From contig NZ_BMMH01000017.1 of assembly GCF_014645735.1 (NCBI RefSeq), positions 1-64,000 of the forward strand: a stretch of 64,000 nt of DNA, read 5' to 3'. The position numbers were made by a program, and so were the translations under genes. The notes under the pieces were generated by a model. It saw only the letters and a list, made by a program, of their open reading frames with translations, did not search any database and was not told the origin of the DNA. The DNA is from Nocardia jinanensis (GTDB lineage: Bacteria; Actinomycetota; Actinomycetes; Mycobacteriales; Mycobacteriaceae). Of the stretch, positions 31,330-39,330 are shown piece after piece. Each line of letters starts with the position of its first letter. The first letter of the stretch is position 1.

Positions 31330-32380
31330 CTATAGCTCCCATCGTGCGTTCCGGGGGGACGAAATCCTCGGCATCGATACCGTGGCCCGCCCATTTCTGC
31401 CACATGGCGCCACGCCACAGCTGGGCGAGTTCCTCGTCGCTCGCACCCGCGCGCAGGCTCGCTCGCAGATCGAACTCCTGATCACTGAACAGGCAGGACC
31501 GCAGCATACCGTCGGCGGTGAGCCGGGTGCGGTCGCAGGTATCGCAGAATTTGCGCGTCACCGAGGCGATGATGCCGACGGTCGCGGGGCCACCGTCGAC
31601 CAGCCAGGTCTCCGCGGGCGCGGACGGATCGTCACGGCCGACGGCGGTGAGCCGGAAGCGGGCGCCGAGCACCTCGAGCAGCTCGGCGGCGGTCACCATG
31701 TTCGCGCGCGCCCATTCGTGGTCGGCGTCCAGCGGCATTTCCTCGATGAACCGCAGTTCACAGCCTTGGTCCAGACACCAGCGCAGCAGATCCGCGGAAC
31801 CGTCCAGGGTCTGCCGCATGAGTACCGCGTTCACCTTCACCGGCGCCAACCCGGCCGCGGCGGCGGCGCGGATACCCGACATCGCGGAATCCAGCCGGTC
31901 ACGCCGGGTCAACCGGGCGAAATCCGCCCGATCCACGGTGTCCAGGGAGATATTGACCCGGCTCAGACCGGCCGCCGCCAGACCGGCGGCGCGATGGCGC
32001 AGACCGACTCCGTTGGAGGTCATGGCCAGCGGTACCCCCGGTACTGCCGCATGACAGCCGGCCACGATCTCCTCCAGATCGCGGCGCATCAGCGGTTCCC
32101 CACCGGTGAATCGCACCTCACGGATGCCCAGTTCACGGACCGCGAGAACGACCAGGCGGACGATCTCGGCGGCCGTGAGCAGTTCCGCGGGCGGGATGGC
32201 GGGCAGCCCTTCCTCGGGCATGCAGTAGGTACAGCGCAGCGAGCACTTCTCCGTAATGGACACCCGCAGGTCCCGCGCGATCCGGCCGAATCGATCCACC
32301 AGCAGCGGCGTTTCCGGACGTCCATCGAAAGAAGGGCGCCCGGACCGCACGGTGGGGATCCCCATTTCGACCAGCGTCAC
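31322..32380 (-). CDS. moaA: GTP 3',8-cyclase
   Basis: Radical SAM enzyme that starts molybdenum-cofactor synthesis from GTP. The 352-residue protein has the N-terminal cluster motif CSLRCTYC, 'EVRFTGGEPLMRRDLEEIV', and the C-terminal cluster motif 'FCDTCDRTRLTADGMLRSC'. It ends in '...TMGAIGG', with the conserved GG tail. The GTG at 32380 is the likely start, though GGAGG lies very close; an ATG follows at 32365. It is transcribed with moaD and diverges from moeA. Confidence 0.95.
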   Translation of the reverse strand: MTLVEMGIPTVRSGRPSFDGRPETPLLVDRFGRIARDLRVSITEKCSLRCTYCMPEEGLPAIPPAELLTAAEIVRLVVLAVRELGIREVRFTGGEPLMRRDLEEIVAGCHAAVPGVPLAMTSNGVGLRHRAAGLAAAGLSRVNISLDTVDRADFARLTRRDRLDSAMSGIRAAAAAGLAPVKVNAVLMRQTLDGSADLLRWCLDQGCELRFIEEMPLDADHEWARANMVTAAELLEVLGARFRLTAVGRDDPSAPAETWLVDGGPATVGIIASVTRKFCDTCDRTRLTADGMLRSCLFSDQEFDLRASLRAGASDEELAQLWRGAMWQKWAGHGIDAEDFVPPERTMGAIGG

Positions 32381-32516
32381 GCCTCCATTATGTACGCCGG
32401 GGTCCTCCGCTGTATCGAGGCTGGGCGGTATCGCCGGTACCGGCACCGCCCACCCGCGCGTCACCGCTGGTACCGACGGGCGACGAGCGCACGGCGGGCA
32501 CTACTAGTCTGGGCCT

Positions 32517-33740
32517 ATGATCTCTCGGCCCGCCAGTCGCCCGGTCCGGTCGGCGGACGACTATCGCGACACCATCGAACAGCTGTTGCGACCGCTGGCC
32601 GCCCGGCCGGTGGAGTACGTCACGGTGGCCGAGGCGCTCGGCCGCCAACTGGCCGAGGATCAGCACGCGCCGATCGATCTGCCGGTCTTCCGCAACTCCG
32701 CCATGGACGGCTACGCCGTGCGCGCGCAGGATGTCGCGGTCACGCCGGTGACCCTGCCGTCGACCGGGGTGGTCGCCGCGGGTGATACCGGCCGCGAAGC
32801 GCTGGTGCCCGGTACCGCTCGCAAGGTGATGACGGGTGCGCCACTCCCCGCCGGAGCGGACTGTGTGATCCCGGTGGAGGACACGACCGCCGATACGAGC
32901 TCGGTACAGATCACTCGGGGCCGCTCGGCCGGTGAATTCGTCCGGGAGCCGGGCAGCGATATCCGGGCAGGCGCCGGACTCGTCTCCGCCGCGACCATGC
33001 TCGCGCCGCGTCATATCGCGGCGCTGGCCGCGGCCGGGCTGGCTCGGATCCCGGTGTTCGCACCGGTGCGCGCGGTCGTGATCAGCACCGGAAACGAATT
33101 GGTGGCCGCGGGCACCGCGCTGCGGCCGGGGCAGATCTACAACTCCAACGGGATCGCGCTGGCCGCGGCACTCACCGCGAACGGTGTGGAAGTCGCCGGT
33201 GTCGAGCACAGCGGTGACGAACCCGCGGAGTTCCGGCGGCTGCTGCACTCGGCGACCGCCGCCGCCGATCTCGTGATCACCACCGGCGGGGTGTCCAAGG
33301 GCGATTTCGAGGTCGTGCGGGAGGTCCTGATCCCACTCGGCGGCGACTTCGGTTCGGTGGCCATGCAACCGGGCGGCCCGCAGGGGCTCACCGTCGTGGA
33401 CGGCGTGCCGGTGCTCAGTTTTCCGGGCAACCCGGTGAGCGCGGTGGTGTCGTTCGAGGTGCTGGCCCGGCCCATTCTGCGCCACCTCTCCGGCCTGGGT
33501 CCGGTACCCGAGTACGAACTGCCGCTACTGGGCGCGGTGCGCCGGTCACCGGAGGGTCGCCGTCAGTTCCTGCGCGGCCGGTTGGTGTGCAACGGCGCGC
33601 GGCCGCACGCCGTGGAGGTGGTGTCGGGTCCCGGTTCCCATCTCGTCGCGAGTATGGCGGCGGCCGATGTACTGATCGATATTCCGGCGGCGGTCACCGA
33701 ACTCCCGCCCGGCGCGACTGTGCGAGTGTGGACGCTATGA
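32517..33740 (+). CDS. moeA: Molybdopterin molybdotransferase
   Basis: Inserts molybdate into adenylylated molybdopterin. The 407-residue protein carries 'VFRNSAMDGYAVRAQDV' (~60), 'GAPLPAGADCVIPVEDT' (~105-120), the central MoCF domain 'VISTGNELVAAGTALRPGQIYNSNG' (~185) and 'TTGGVSKGDFEVVREVL', 'LSFPGNPVSAVVSFE'. The ATG overlaps no gene; the stop overlaps the moaC-moaB start (ATGA). First gene of a three-gene Moco operon. Confidence 0.95.
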   Translation: MISRPASRPVRSADDYRDTIEQLLRPLAARPVEYVTVAEALGRQLAEDQHAPIDLPVFRNSAMDGYAVRAQDVAVTPVTLPSTGVVAAGDTGREALVPGTARKVMTGAPLPAGADCVIPVEDTTADTSSVQITRGRSAGEFVREPGSDIRAGAGLVSAATMLAPRHIAALAAAGLARIPVFAPVRAVVISTGNELVAAGTALRPGQIYNSNGIALAAALTANGVEVAGVEHSGDEPAEFRRLLHSATAAADLVITTGGVSKGDFEVVREVLIPLGGDFGSVAMQPGGPQGLTVVDGVPVLSFPGNPVSAVVSFEVLARPILRHLSGLGPVPEYELPLLGAVRRSPEGRRQFLRGRLVCNGARPHAVEVVSGPGSHLVASMAAADVLIDIPAAVTELPPGATVRVWTL

Positions 33741-34822
33741 GCGAGTTGTCACATGTGGATGCCGAAGGCCGCGCCCGCATGGTGGATGTGAGCGCCAAGG
33801 CCGATACCGCGCGGATCGCTGTCGCGGGCGGAGAACTGCGGACCACCGCCGAAGTGGTGGCGCTGGTGCGCGCCGACGATATGCCCAAGGCCGATGTTCT
33901 CGCCACCGCCCGGCTCGCCGGAATCGCGGGCGCCAAGAAGACCTCCGAGCTGATTCCGCTGTGCCATCAACTCGCCCTGTCCTCGGTGAAGGTCGAGTTC
34001 GGGTTCACCCAGTCCACCGTCACCATCGAGGCCACGGCGAAGACGACCGGCCCGACCGGAGTGGAAATGGAAGCGCTGACGGCGGTGGCCGTAGCCGGAC
34101 TTACGTTGCACGACATGGTGAAAGCGGTCGATCCGGCGGCGGAATTGAACGGGGTGCGACTGCTCAGCAAAGAGGGCGGCAAACGCGGCCACTGGACCCG
34201 CGCGGAACAGGCCGGCGATACCGGAACCGTCCCGGGTCCGGCGCCGCGCTCCGAATCCGGAGCGCACACACTCACTCCTCGCAGCGATGCCGGTGGCACC
34301 GCGGTGGTGGTCGTGGCCTCGACCGGTGCGGCGGCCGGGACCCGGACCGATACCACCGGACCACGCCTGGTGTCGTGGCTGCGCGATCTCGGATACATCG
34401 TGCGCGGGCCTCTCGTCTACGCCGACGCCGATATCGCCGACGGCCTGGCCGACGCGTTGCGCACCAGCCCTGATCTGGTGGTGACCACCGGCGGCACCGG
34501 TGCCTCCCCCACCGACCACACTCCGGAAGCGACCGCCGCCGTACTGGACCGGGAACTTCCCGGGGTGGCCGAGGCGATCCGGCAGCGCGGCACCGCGAAG
34601 TTCCCGCTGGCGGCGCTCAGCCGCGGAATCGCCGGACTGGCCGGCCGTTCGGTGGTGGTGAACCTGCCCGGATCCCCGGGCGGGGTGAAAGACGGTATCG
34701 CGGTGCTGGAACCGCTGCTGGCGCATCTGCTCGCACAGGTGGCGGGCGGCGGCGCGCACGAGAACGGCCGCGCGGGACACCCGCCGGATGAGAATTTCGG
34801 AAACGAGAGCGCACATGCCTGA
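33737..34822 (+). CDS. moaCB: Bifunctional MoaC-MoaB (Mog) fusion
   Basis: A 361-residue fusion. Residues ~1-158 are MoaC, cyclic pyranopterin monophosphate synthase: 'HVDAEGRARMVDVSAKADTARIAVAGG', 'KKTSELIPLCHQLALSSVKVEF', 'GVEMEALTAVAVAGLTLHDMVKAVD'. After a ~30-residue linker, residues ~190-345 are MoaB/Mog, molybdopterin adenylyltransferase: 'DLVVTTGGTGASPTDHTPEATAAVL' and 'VVVNLPGSPGGVKDGIAVL'. The fusion joins two non-consecutive steps of the pathway. It starts within the moeA stop and overlaps moaE by 8 bp, so all three are translationally coupled. Confidence 0.93.
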   Translation: MSELSHVDAEGRARMVDVSAKADTARIAVAGGELRTTAEVVALVRADDMPKADVLATARLAGIAGAKKTSELIPLCHQLALSSVKVEFGFTQSTVTIEATAKTTGPTGVEMEALTAVAVAGLTLHDMVKAVDPAAELNGVRLLSKEGGKRGHWTRAEQAGDTGTVPGPAPRSESGAHTLTPRSDAGGTAVVVVASTGAAAGTRTDTTGPRLVSWLRDLGYIVRGPLVYADADIADGLADALRTSPDLVVTTGGTGASPTDHTPEATAAVLDRELPGVAEAIRQRGTAKFPLAALSRGIAGLAGRSVVVNLPGSPGGVKDGIAVLEPLLAHLLAQVAGGGAHENGRAGHPPDENFGNESAHA

Positions 34823-35282
34823 CCTGTCCACCGGAACCCCCGGCGAGTCCGCCACCGCAGCACCTGGTGTCCGGCTCGCCGAGATCAGCGAACTGCCCTT
34901 GGACCCCGCAGTGGTCGACGCCGCCGTCCGCGGCCCCCGTTACGGAGCGGTGGTGCTGTTCACCGGTGTGGTCCGCGATCACGACGGCGGACAGGCGGTT
35001 TCGGCGCTCGAGTACTCCGCGCATCCGGAGGCGGCGCGTTTCCTGCGCGAATGCTGCGCAGCGGTCGCCGAATCCAGTGGTCTGCCCGTGGCGGCCGTGC
35101 ACCGGATCGGGGATCTGGTGGTGGGTGATCTGGCGATCGTGACGGCGGTGGCCGCACCGCATCGCGGCGAGGCCTTCACGGTGTGTTCGGCACTGGTCGA
35201 CCGGATCAAGCACGAGGTGCCGATCTGGAAACGTCAGCTGTTCGCCGACGGACTCTCCGAATGGGTCAACGCCTGCGGCTGA
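34815..35282 (+). CDS. moaE: Molybdopterin synthase catalytic subunit
   Basis: A 155-residue MoaE, which transfers MoaD thiocarboxylate sulfur to the precursor. 'YGAVVLFTGVVRDHDGG', 'LEYSAHPEAARFLREC', 'AVHRIGDLVVGD' and 'DRIKHEVPIWKRQLFADG' (with the active-site lysines) match the family. The ATG at 34815 overlaps the previous stop. The last 49 bp overlap the 3' end of the convergent CobW-like gene, an unusual tail-to-tail overlap. Confidence 0.94.
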   Translation: MPDLSTGTPGESATAAPGVRLAEISELPLDPAVVDAAVRGPRYGAVVLFTGVVRDHDGGQAVSALEYSAHPEAARFLRECCAAVAESSGLPVAAVHRIGDLVVGDLAIVTAVAAPHRGEAFTVCSALVDRIKHEVPIWKRQLFADGLSEWVNACG

Positions 35283-36337
35283 ACATCATCGGCCACCGCC
35301 CGGCCCATATCGGGTACGTAGCGCCACACGGCGAGCATCTCCTGATCGCCGAGGGGCTCGAGGCCGGTGTGCAGAGTCTCGCGGAGGCGATCGAGTATTG
35401 CTCCGGTATCCAGACCGGTGCCGATGAGCACCAGTTGTGTCCCCGCGCCCCGGGCTCGGGGCGCCGGTTCCAGTGTGATCGCACGGCCCACCAGATGCAG
35501 GAGGAACCGGCCGTGCCCGGGCGCGGCGAAGGTGACGAAACCCTTCGCGCGGAACAGTCCGGCGGGCGGGTCCTCCAGGAAGTCGATCAGGCGGCGCGGA
35601 TGCAGGGCCGCGGCCTCGGTGAATGCCACGCTCGTGTAGTCGTCGTGCAGGTGCCGGTGATCTGCGCTGTCGTGCTCGTCGTGACAGTGGTCCCGCAGCA
35701 GTTCGTCGAAACTCAACTGCTCGCCGATTCGCGGTGTGCCACGGCGCCGCGGATCGAACAGCAGCCCGGGATCGATACGCCCGCGGGTGGTGGCGTACAC
35801 CGGGGCGCCCCCGGTCAGTTCCGTGATCTCCGCCCGCAACTCCCGCAGCTGCCCGGCGCTCACCCGGTCGGCCTTGTTCACCACCACCAGATCCGCCAGC
35901 CGCAGATGACTCGCCAGCTCCGGATGCCGCGCACGACTGCTCGCGAACTCCCCCGCGTCGACCACCTCGAGCAGCCCGCCGTAGCGGATCCGGGAATTCT
36001 CGCTGCCCACGACCATCCGCACCAGGTTGCGCGGTTCGGCCAGCCCGCTGGCCTCCACCACGATCACATCGATACCTGCGCGGGGTTCGGTCAGCCGGGT
36101 GAACAATTCGTCGAGTTCGGAGACATCCACCGCACAGCACACACATCCGTTGCCCAGTGACACCATCGCGTCGACCTGTCCGGCCACCAGCATGGCGTCG
36201 ATATTCACGGCCCCGAAATCGTTGACCACCACGCCGATCCTGGTGCCCCGATTGTTGCGCAACAGGTCGTTGAGCAGGGTGGTCTTCCCGGAGCCGAGGA
36301 ATCCGGCCACGATCACCACGGGTATGCGCTCAGCCAC
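35234..36337 (-). CDS. CobW/COG0523-family GTPase
   Basis: A 367-residue G3E-family metallochaperone. It has the P-loop 'GFLGSGKTTLLNDLL' (~12-26), the metal-binding 'GNGCVCCAVDVSEL' (CxCC, ~72), 'VVEASGLAEP' and 'VVNKAD'. A His/Asp-rich stretch 'RDHCHDEHDSADHRHLHDDY' at ~230 and the CobW C-terminal domain follow. These proteins load zinc or cobalt into client enzymes. The client is unknown; both the Mo cluster and the cobalt-dependent thiocyanate hydrolase are in the window but not adjacent. The C-terminus extends 49 bp over moaE. Confidence 0.9.
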   Translation of the reverse strand: MAERIPVVIVAGFLGSGKTTLLNDLLRNNRGTRIGVVVNDFGAVNIDAMLVAGQVDAMVSLGNGCVCCAVDVSELDELFTRLTEPRAGIDVIVVEASGLAEPRNLVRMVVGSENSRIRYGGLLEVVDAGEFASSRARHPELASHLRLADLVVVNKADRVSAGQLRELRAEITELTGGAPVYATTRGRIDPGLLFDPRRRGTPRIGEQLSFDELLRDHCHDEHDSADHRHLHDDYTSVAFTEAAALHPRRLIDFLEDPPAGLFRAKGFVTFAAPGHGRFLLHLVGRAITLEPAPRARGAGTQLVLIGTGLDTGAILDRLRETLHTGLEPLGDQEMLAVWRYVPDMGRAVADDVQPQALTHSESPSANS

Positions 36338-36762
36338 CGCACGATAGTATCGGCGCCGCCTGCGGCTTCGCGGGCTGCGGCCCCGAGGTCCGCTGTTTCA
36401 GCGCCGGGACTCGCGCCCGCGGCGCATGCGATGTGCGTCGGCCGTCCGCCGAATGCGACGTTGAGCACCTCCGGCCAGTGACGCCCACATGGGCGGACAG
36501 CCCGTGTGGCCCGACCACCTGCCGACCGAATTCACGAGGCCCCGCGGCCGACCCGTATTCAACAGAATGGAGTCCGTTTCAGAATTGATAATGCTTCAAA
36601 ATGTGTCACCGGAACGGCCTCGATCGATAGCCCGGAATTCTCTGTGGAGCGTCCGGAAATATCGCGATTCTACGAAATCGATAGCGCGACTCTGGTAAAC
36701 GTGCCGGGGAGAAGTGGGGGACCTCACTGTATCGAGAACAAAGAAATACCGAGGAGAATCGA
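36338..36762. other. Intergenic region with AT-rich segment
   Basis: No gene is seen. The 200 bp from about 36560 to 36760 are clearly poorer in GC than the surroundings (for example TTGATAATGCTTC near 36585) and probably hold the promoter of the secreted-protein gene at 36763. Confidence 0.5.
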
Positions 36763-37131
36763 ATGCGTGCAGGCACGTTTCTGATCGCCGGTGCGATGTT
36801 GTCGGCGGCGACCGTGCTGGGCAGCGGTATCGCGGCGGCAGAGCCCGCGGATTTCATACCGCACGACGGCGTCTACCGGGTCGGGGTGGATATCCGGCCC
36901 GGAACGTGGGAATCGCCCGGGCCCGTGGATCCCGCCGGGAGCTGTGACTGGCGGCGGCTCCGGCTGATCGAGGGCGACAACACGAATATGAGCTACATCA
37001 TCGAGAACAACTACACGAAGCTGGGCCCGATCCGGGTCACCGTCAAACCGACCGACGCGGGCTTCAAGACCGTGAACTGCGGCCCCTGGCGGATGGTGCC
37101 ACCGACACCGACCGGTTCGGCCGGGCTCTGA
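36763..37131 (+). CDS. Small secreted protein with DGxYRVGxDIxPG motif
   Basis: A 122-residue exported protein with a signal peptide ending 'GSGIAAAEP'. The mature part contains 'HDGVYRVGVDIRPGTWESPGPVDPAGSCDWRRLRLI' and a second Cys near the end ('TVNCGPWRM'), suggesting one disulfide. This domain recurs in actinobacterial secreted proteins but has no known function. GAGGAGA precedes the ATG. Confidence 0.8.
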   Translation: MRAGTFLIAGAMLSAATVLGSGIAAAEPADFIPHDGVYRVGVDIRPGTWESPGPVDPAGSCDWRRLRLIEGDNTNMSYIIENNYTKLGPIRVTVKPTDAGFKTVNCGPWRMVPPTPTGSAGL

Positions 37132-37144
37132 TTCCGGACATACC

Positions 37145-37181
37145 GCGGCCCGGCACCCCCGATGCGGGGAGGCCGGGCCGC
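37145..37181. terminator. Bidirectional terminator
   Basis: GCGGCCCGGC (37145-37154) pairs with 37172-37181 across a 17-base loop, between convergent genes ending at 37131 and 37219. It could serve both. Confidence 0.55.
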
Positions 37182-37218
37182 ACAGCCGGTAGTGCCGCGG
37201 ACCGGGATCCGCGGCCGG

Positions 37219-37680
37219 TCACTGGTGGGCGCGCAACTGGTACAGCCCTTCGGTTTCGGCGACCACCACGCCGCCGGTATCGCTGAGCACCGCGCGCAGT
37301 ACGAAATCCGCTTTACCGTTGGCCGCGGCCTCCGTCGCGATCCGCTCGATCTCGGCCTCGTCCAGGGTGGCCTGGGCGCGTACCGCCGTAGTCGCCGGTT
37401 TCCGGAACACGATCCGCAGATCCTTCACCAGCGGATAGAAGCGCGCGGTATCGAAACTCGCGACGGCGATGGCACCGCCGAGGATCTCCCCGACGGTGAA
37501 CAGCACCCCGGCGTACATGACCCCGAAATGATTGCCGTTGCCCTCGACGGGCACCGTGGCCGCGGCATATCCGCGCCGCACCTCCTCGGCGTACACACCC
37601 ATCCGGTGTGCCACCGGAATGGTCTGTTCCAGCGCCGAGTTCACGACCTCGGCGATGGGCGGGTTACGGACATCACTCAT
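37219..37680 (-). CDS. Hotdog-fold thioesterase-like protein (DUF4442)
   Basis: A 153-residue single-hotdog protein. 'NHFGVMYAGVLFTVGEILGGAIAV' is the central helix region with the N-H-x-G pattern of YiiD/PaaI-like thioesterases. 'FYPLVKDLRIVFRKPATTAVRAQATL' is the strand pair. It may cleave acyl-CoA thioesters. It follows the MFS gene by 24 bp on the same strand, so the two may be one transcript. Confidence 0.8.
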   Translation of the reverse strand: MSDVRNPPIAEVVNSALEQTIPVAHRMGVYAEEVRRGYAAATVPVEGNGNHFGVMYAGVLFTVGEILGGAIAVASFDTARFYPLVKDLRIVFRKPATTAVRAQATLDEAEIERIATEAAANGKADFVLRAVLSDTGGVVVAETEGLYQLRAHQ

Positions 37681-37704
37681 AACAGGGTCGGCCCTTCCGA
37701 TGGG

Positions 37705-39069
37705 TCAAACGACGGATTGTTTCTCGGTGGTCGGCGGTTCGGGTCCGGTCGCGGCGTCGGGTACCTCGGTACCGCGCAACGACGTACCCGCGGTCTCCCG
37801 CAGGAAATACCACGCCACCAGACCGATCAGCGCGGCGCCGGTCATATAGATGGCCGGGAACAGAGTCCAGCCGGTGCCCTCGATCACCGCCTCGTTCACC
37901 AGGGGCGCGGTACCACCGAACGCGGCCGTGGACACGTTGTAGGACAGTGCGAACCCGGCGTAGCGGACATGGGTCGGGAATATCGCGGGGAAGGTCGCGC
38001 TGATGGTCGACAACTGCGGTACATAGAGCAGGCCCAGCACGACGAATCCCACCACCGCCCAGCCGGTGCCGACACCCATCAGCCAATACATCGGCACGGA
38101 CAACACCGCCAGCCCGACCAGCGAGAACAGCCATAGCGGGCGCCGCCCGGTCCGGTCGGACAACCGGCCGAAGAACGGAACGCAAGCCATCATGATCACC
38201 TGCCCGATCAGCATCATGGCAGTCGTGGTCGACTCCCCGAGCCCGATCGTTTTCTGCAGGTAGGTCGGCTGATAGGTGAGCAGCGTGTAGTTCGCCACGT
38301 TGAGCGCGATGACCAGGCCCGCCAGCACCAGCAGCTCGCGCCGGTATTCGGTGAGCAGCACCCGGAGCCCGCCCTGAGGGTGCTCCTGTTCGTTCACCTC
38401 GGTGAACACCGGCGATTCGTCGAGCTTGGTCCGCAGATACCAGCCGATGGCACCCAGCGGGACGGCGATCAGGAACGGGATCCGCCAGCCCCAGTCGTGC
38501 ATGGCGTCCGAGCCGAGAATCAGCTGGCACAGCAGCACCACTGCCGAACCACCGACGAAACCACCGAGCGTGCCGAACTCCAGGAAGCTGCCGAAGAAGC
38601 CGCGTTTCTTATCGGTGGCGCATTCGGCGAGATAGGTGGCCGCGCCGCCGTATTCACCGCCGGTGGAGAAACCCTGCACCACGCGGAGCAGGATCAGCAG
38701 GATGGGGGCGAGCACTCCGACCTGGCCGTGCGTCGGCAGCACACCGATCAGGCCGGTGGCGGCCGCCATGAGCAGGATGGTGGTGGCCAGCACCACTTTG
38801 CGGCCCACCCGATCGCCCAGCGGTCCCCAGACCATGCCACCGATCGGCCGCAGAACGAAGGAGATGGCGAAGCCGAGCATTGTGCCCAGGGTGCCGAGTT
38901 CCCCGGGGAAGAAGGCATCGGTCAGGTAGGTAGCGGTCGCGGCGTAGACGCCGTAGTCGAACCATTCGGTGGCGTTGCCCATCGCCGAGGCCGCCACCGA
39001 CTTCTTGAGATGTGGTGCTTCGACCTCTGATGCTTCGACCTGTGGTGGTTCCGGTTGCTGGTCCGTCAC
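37705..39069 (-). CDS. MFS metabolite:H+ symporter (ProP/ShiA type)
   Basis: A 454-residue permease with twelve predicted helices. Landmarks of the metabolite-H+ symporter subgroup are 'ASAMGNATEWFDYGVYAATATYL', 'GPLGDRVGRKVVL', 'RVVQGFSTGGEYGGAATYLAE' and the second-half 'FFGRLSDRTGRRPLWL'. The substrate may be an osmolyte such as proline or betaine, or a small organic acid. A GTG at 39069 with GGAGAGGA upstream is chosen over the longer frame. Confidence 0.92.
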   Translation of the reverse strand: MTDQQPEPPQVEASEVEAPHLKKSVAASAMGNATEWFDYGVYAATATYLTDAFFPGELGTLGTMLGFAISFVLRPIGGMVWGPLGDRVGRKVVLATTILLMAAATGLIGVLPTHGQVGVLAPILLILLRVVQGFSTGGEYGGAATYLAECATDKKRGFFGSFLEFGTLGGFVGGSAVVLLCQLILGSDAMHDWGWRIPFLIAVPLGAIGWYLRTKLDESPVFTEVNEQEHPQGGLRVLLTEYRRELLVLAGLVIALNVANYTLLTYQPTYLQKTIGLGESTTTAMMLIGQVIMMACVPFFGRLSDRTGRRPLWLFSLVGLAVLSVPMYWLMGVGTGWAVVGFVVLGLLYVPQLSTISATFPAIFPTHVRYAGFALSYNVSTAAFGGTAPLVNEAVIEGTGWTLFPAIYMTGAALIGLVAWYFLRETAGTSLRGTEVPDAATGPEPPTTEKQSVV

Positions 39070-39330
39070 GGTCAGTCCTCTCCGGCGCATGCGTCCGTGT
39101 CGGCCCGGCCGACCCATGACGTCGCGCTCGCCGCCGACCGGGTTCCGGCGAGTAGCGACCTCAATCCGTTACCCGGGAATTTCCCCGGATAAACGCGGAC
39201 GCCGACGGGCCGGGGTGGCCGGGCACCCCTCATCAGCTACCGACCAGCGTATGTGAAGGCAGTCACACCTGCGGAAAACGGCCCCGCCGGGTGCCGGCGG
39301 CACCCGGCCGGGACCGGTGATTGCGGCCGC

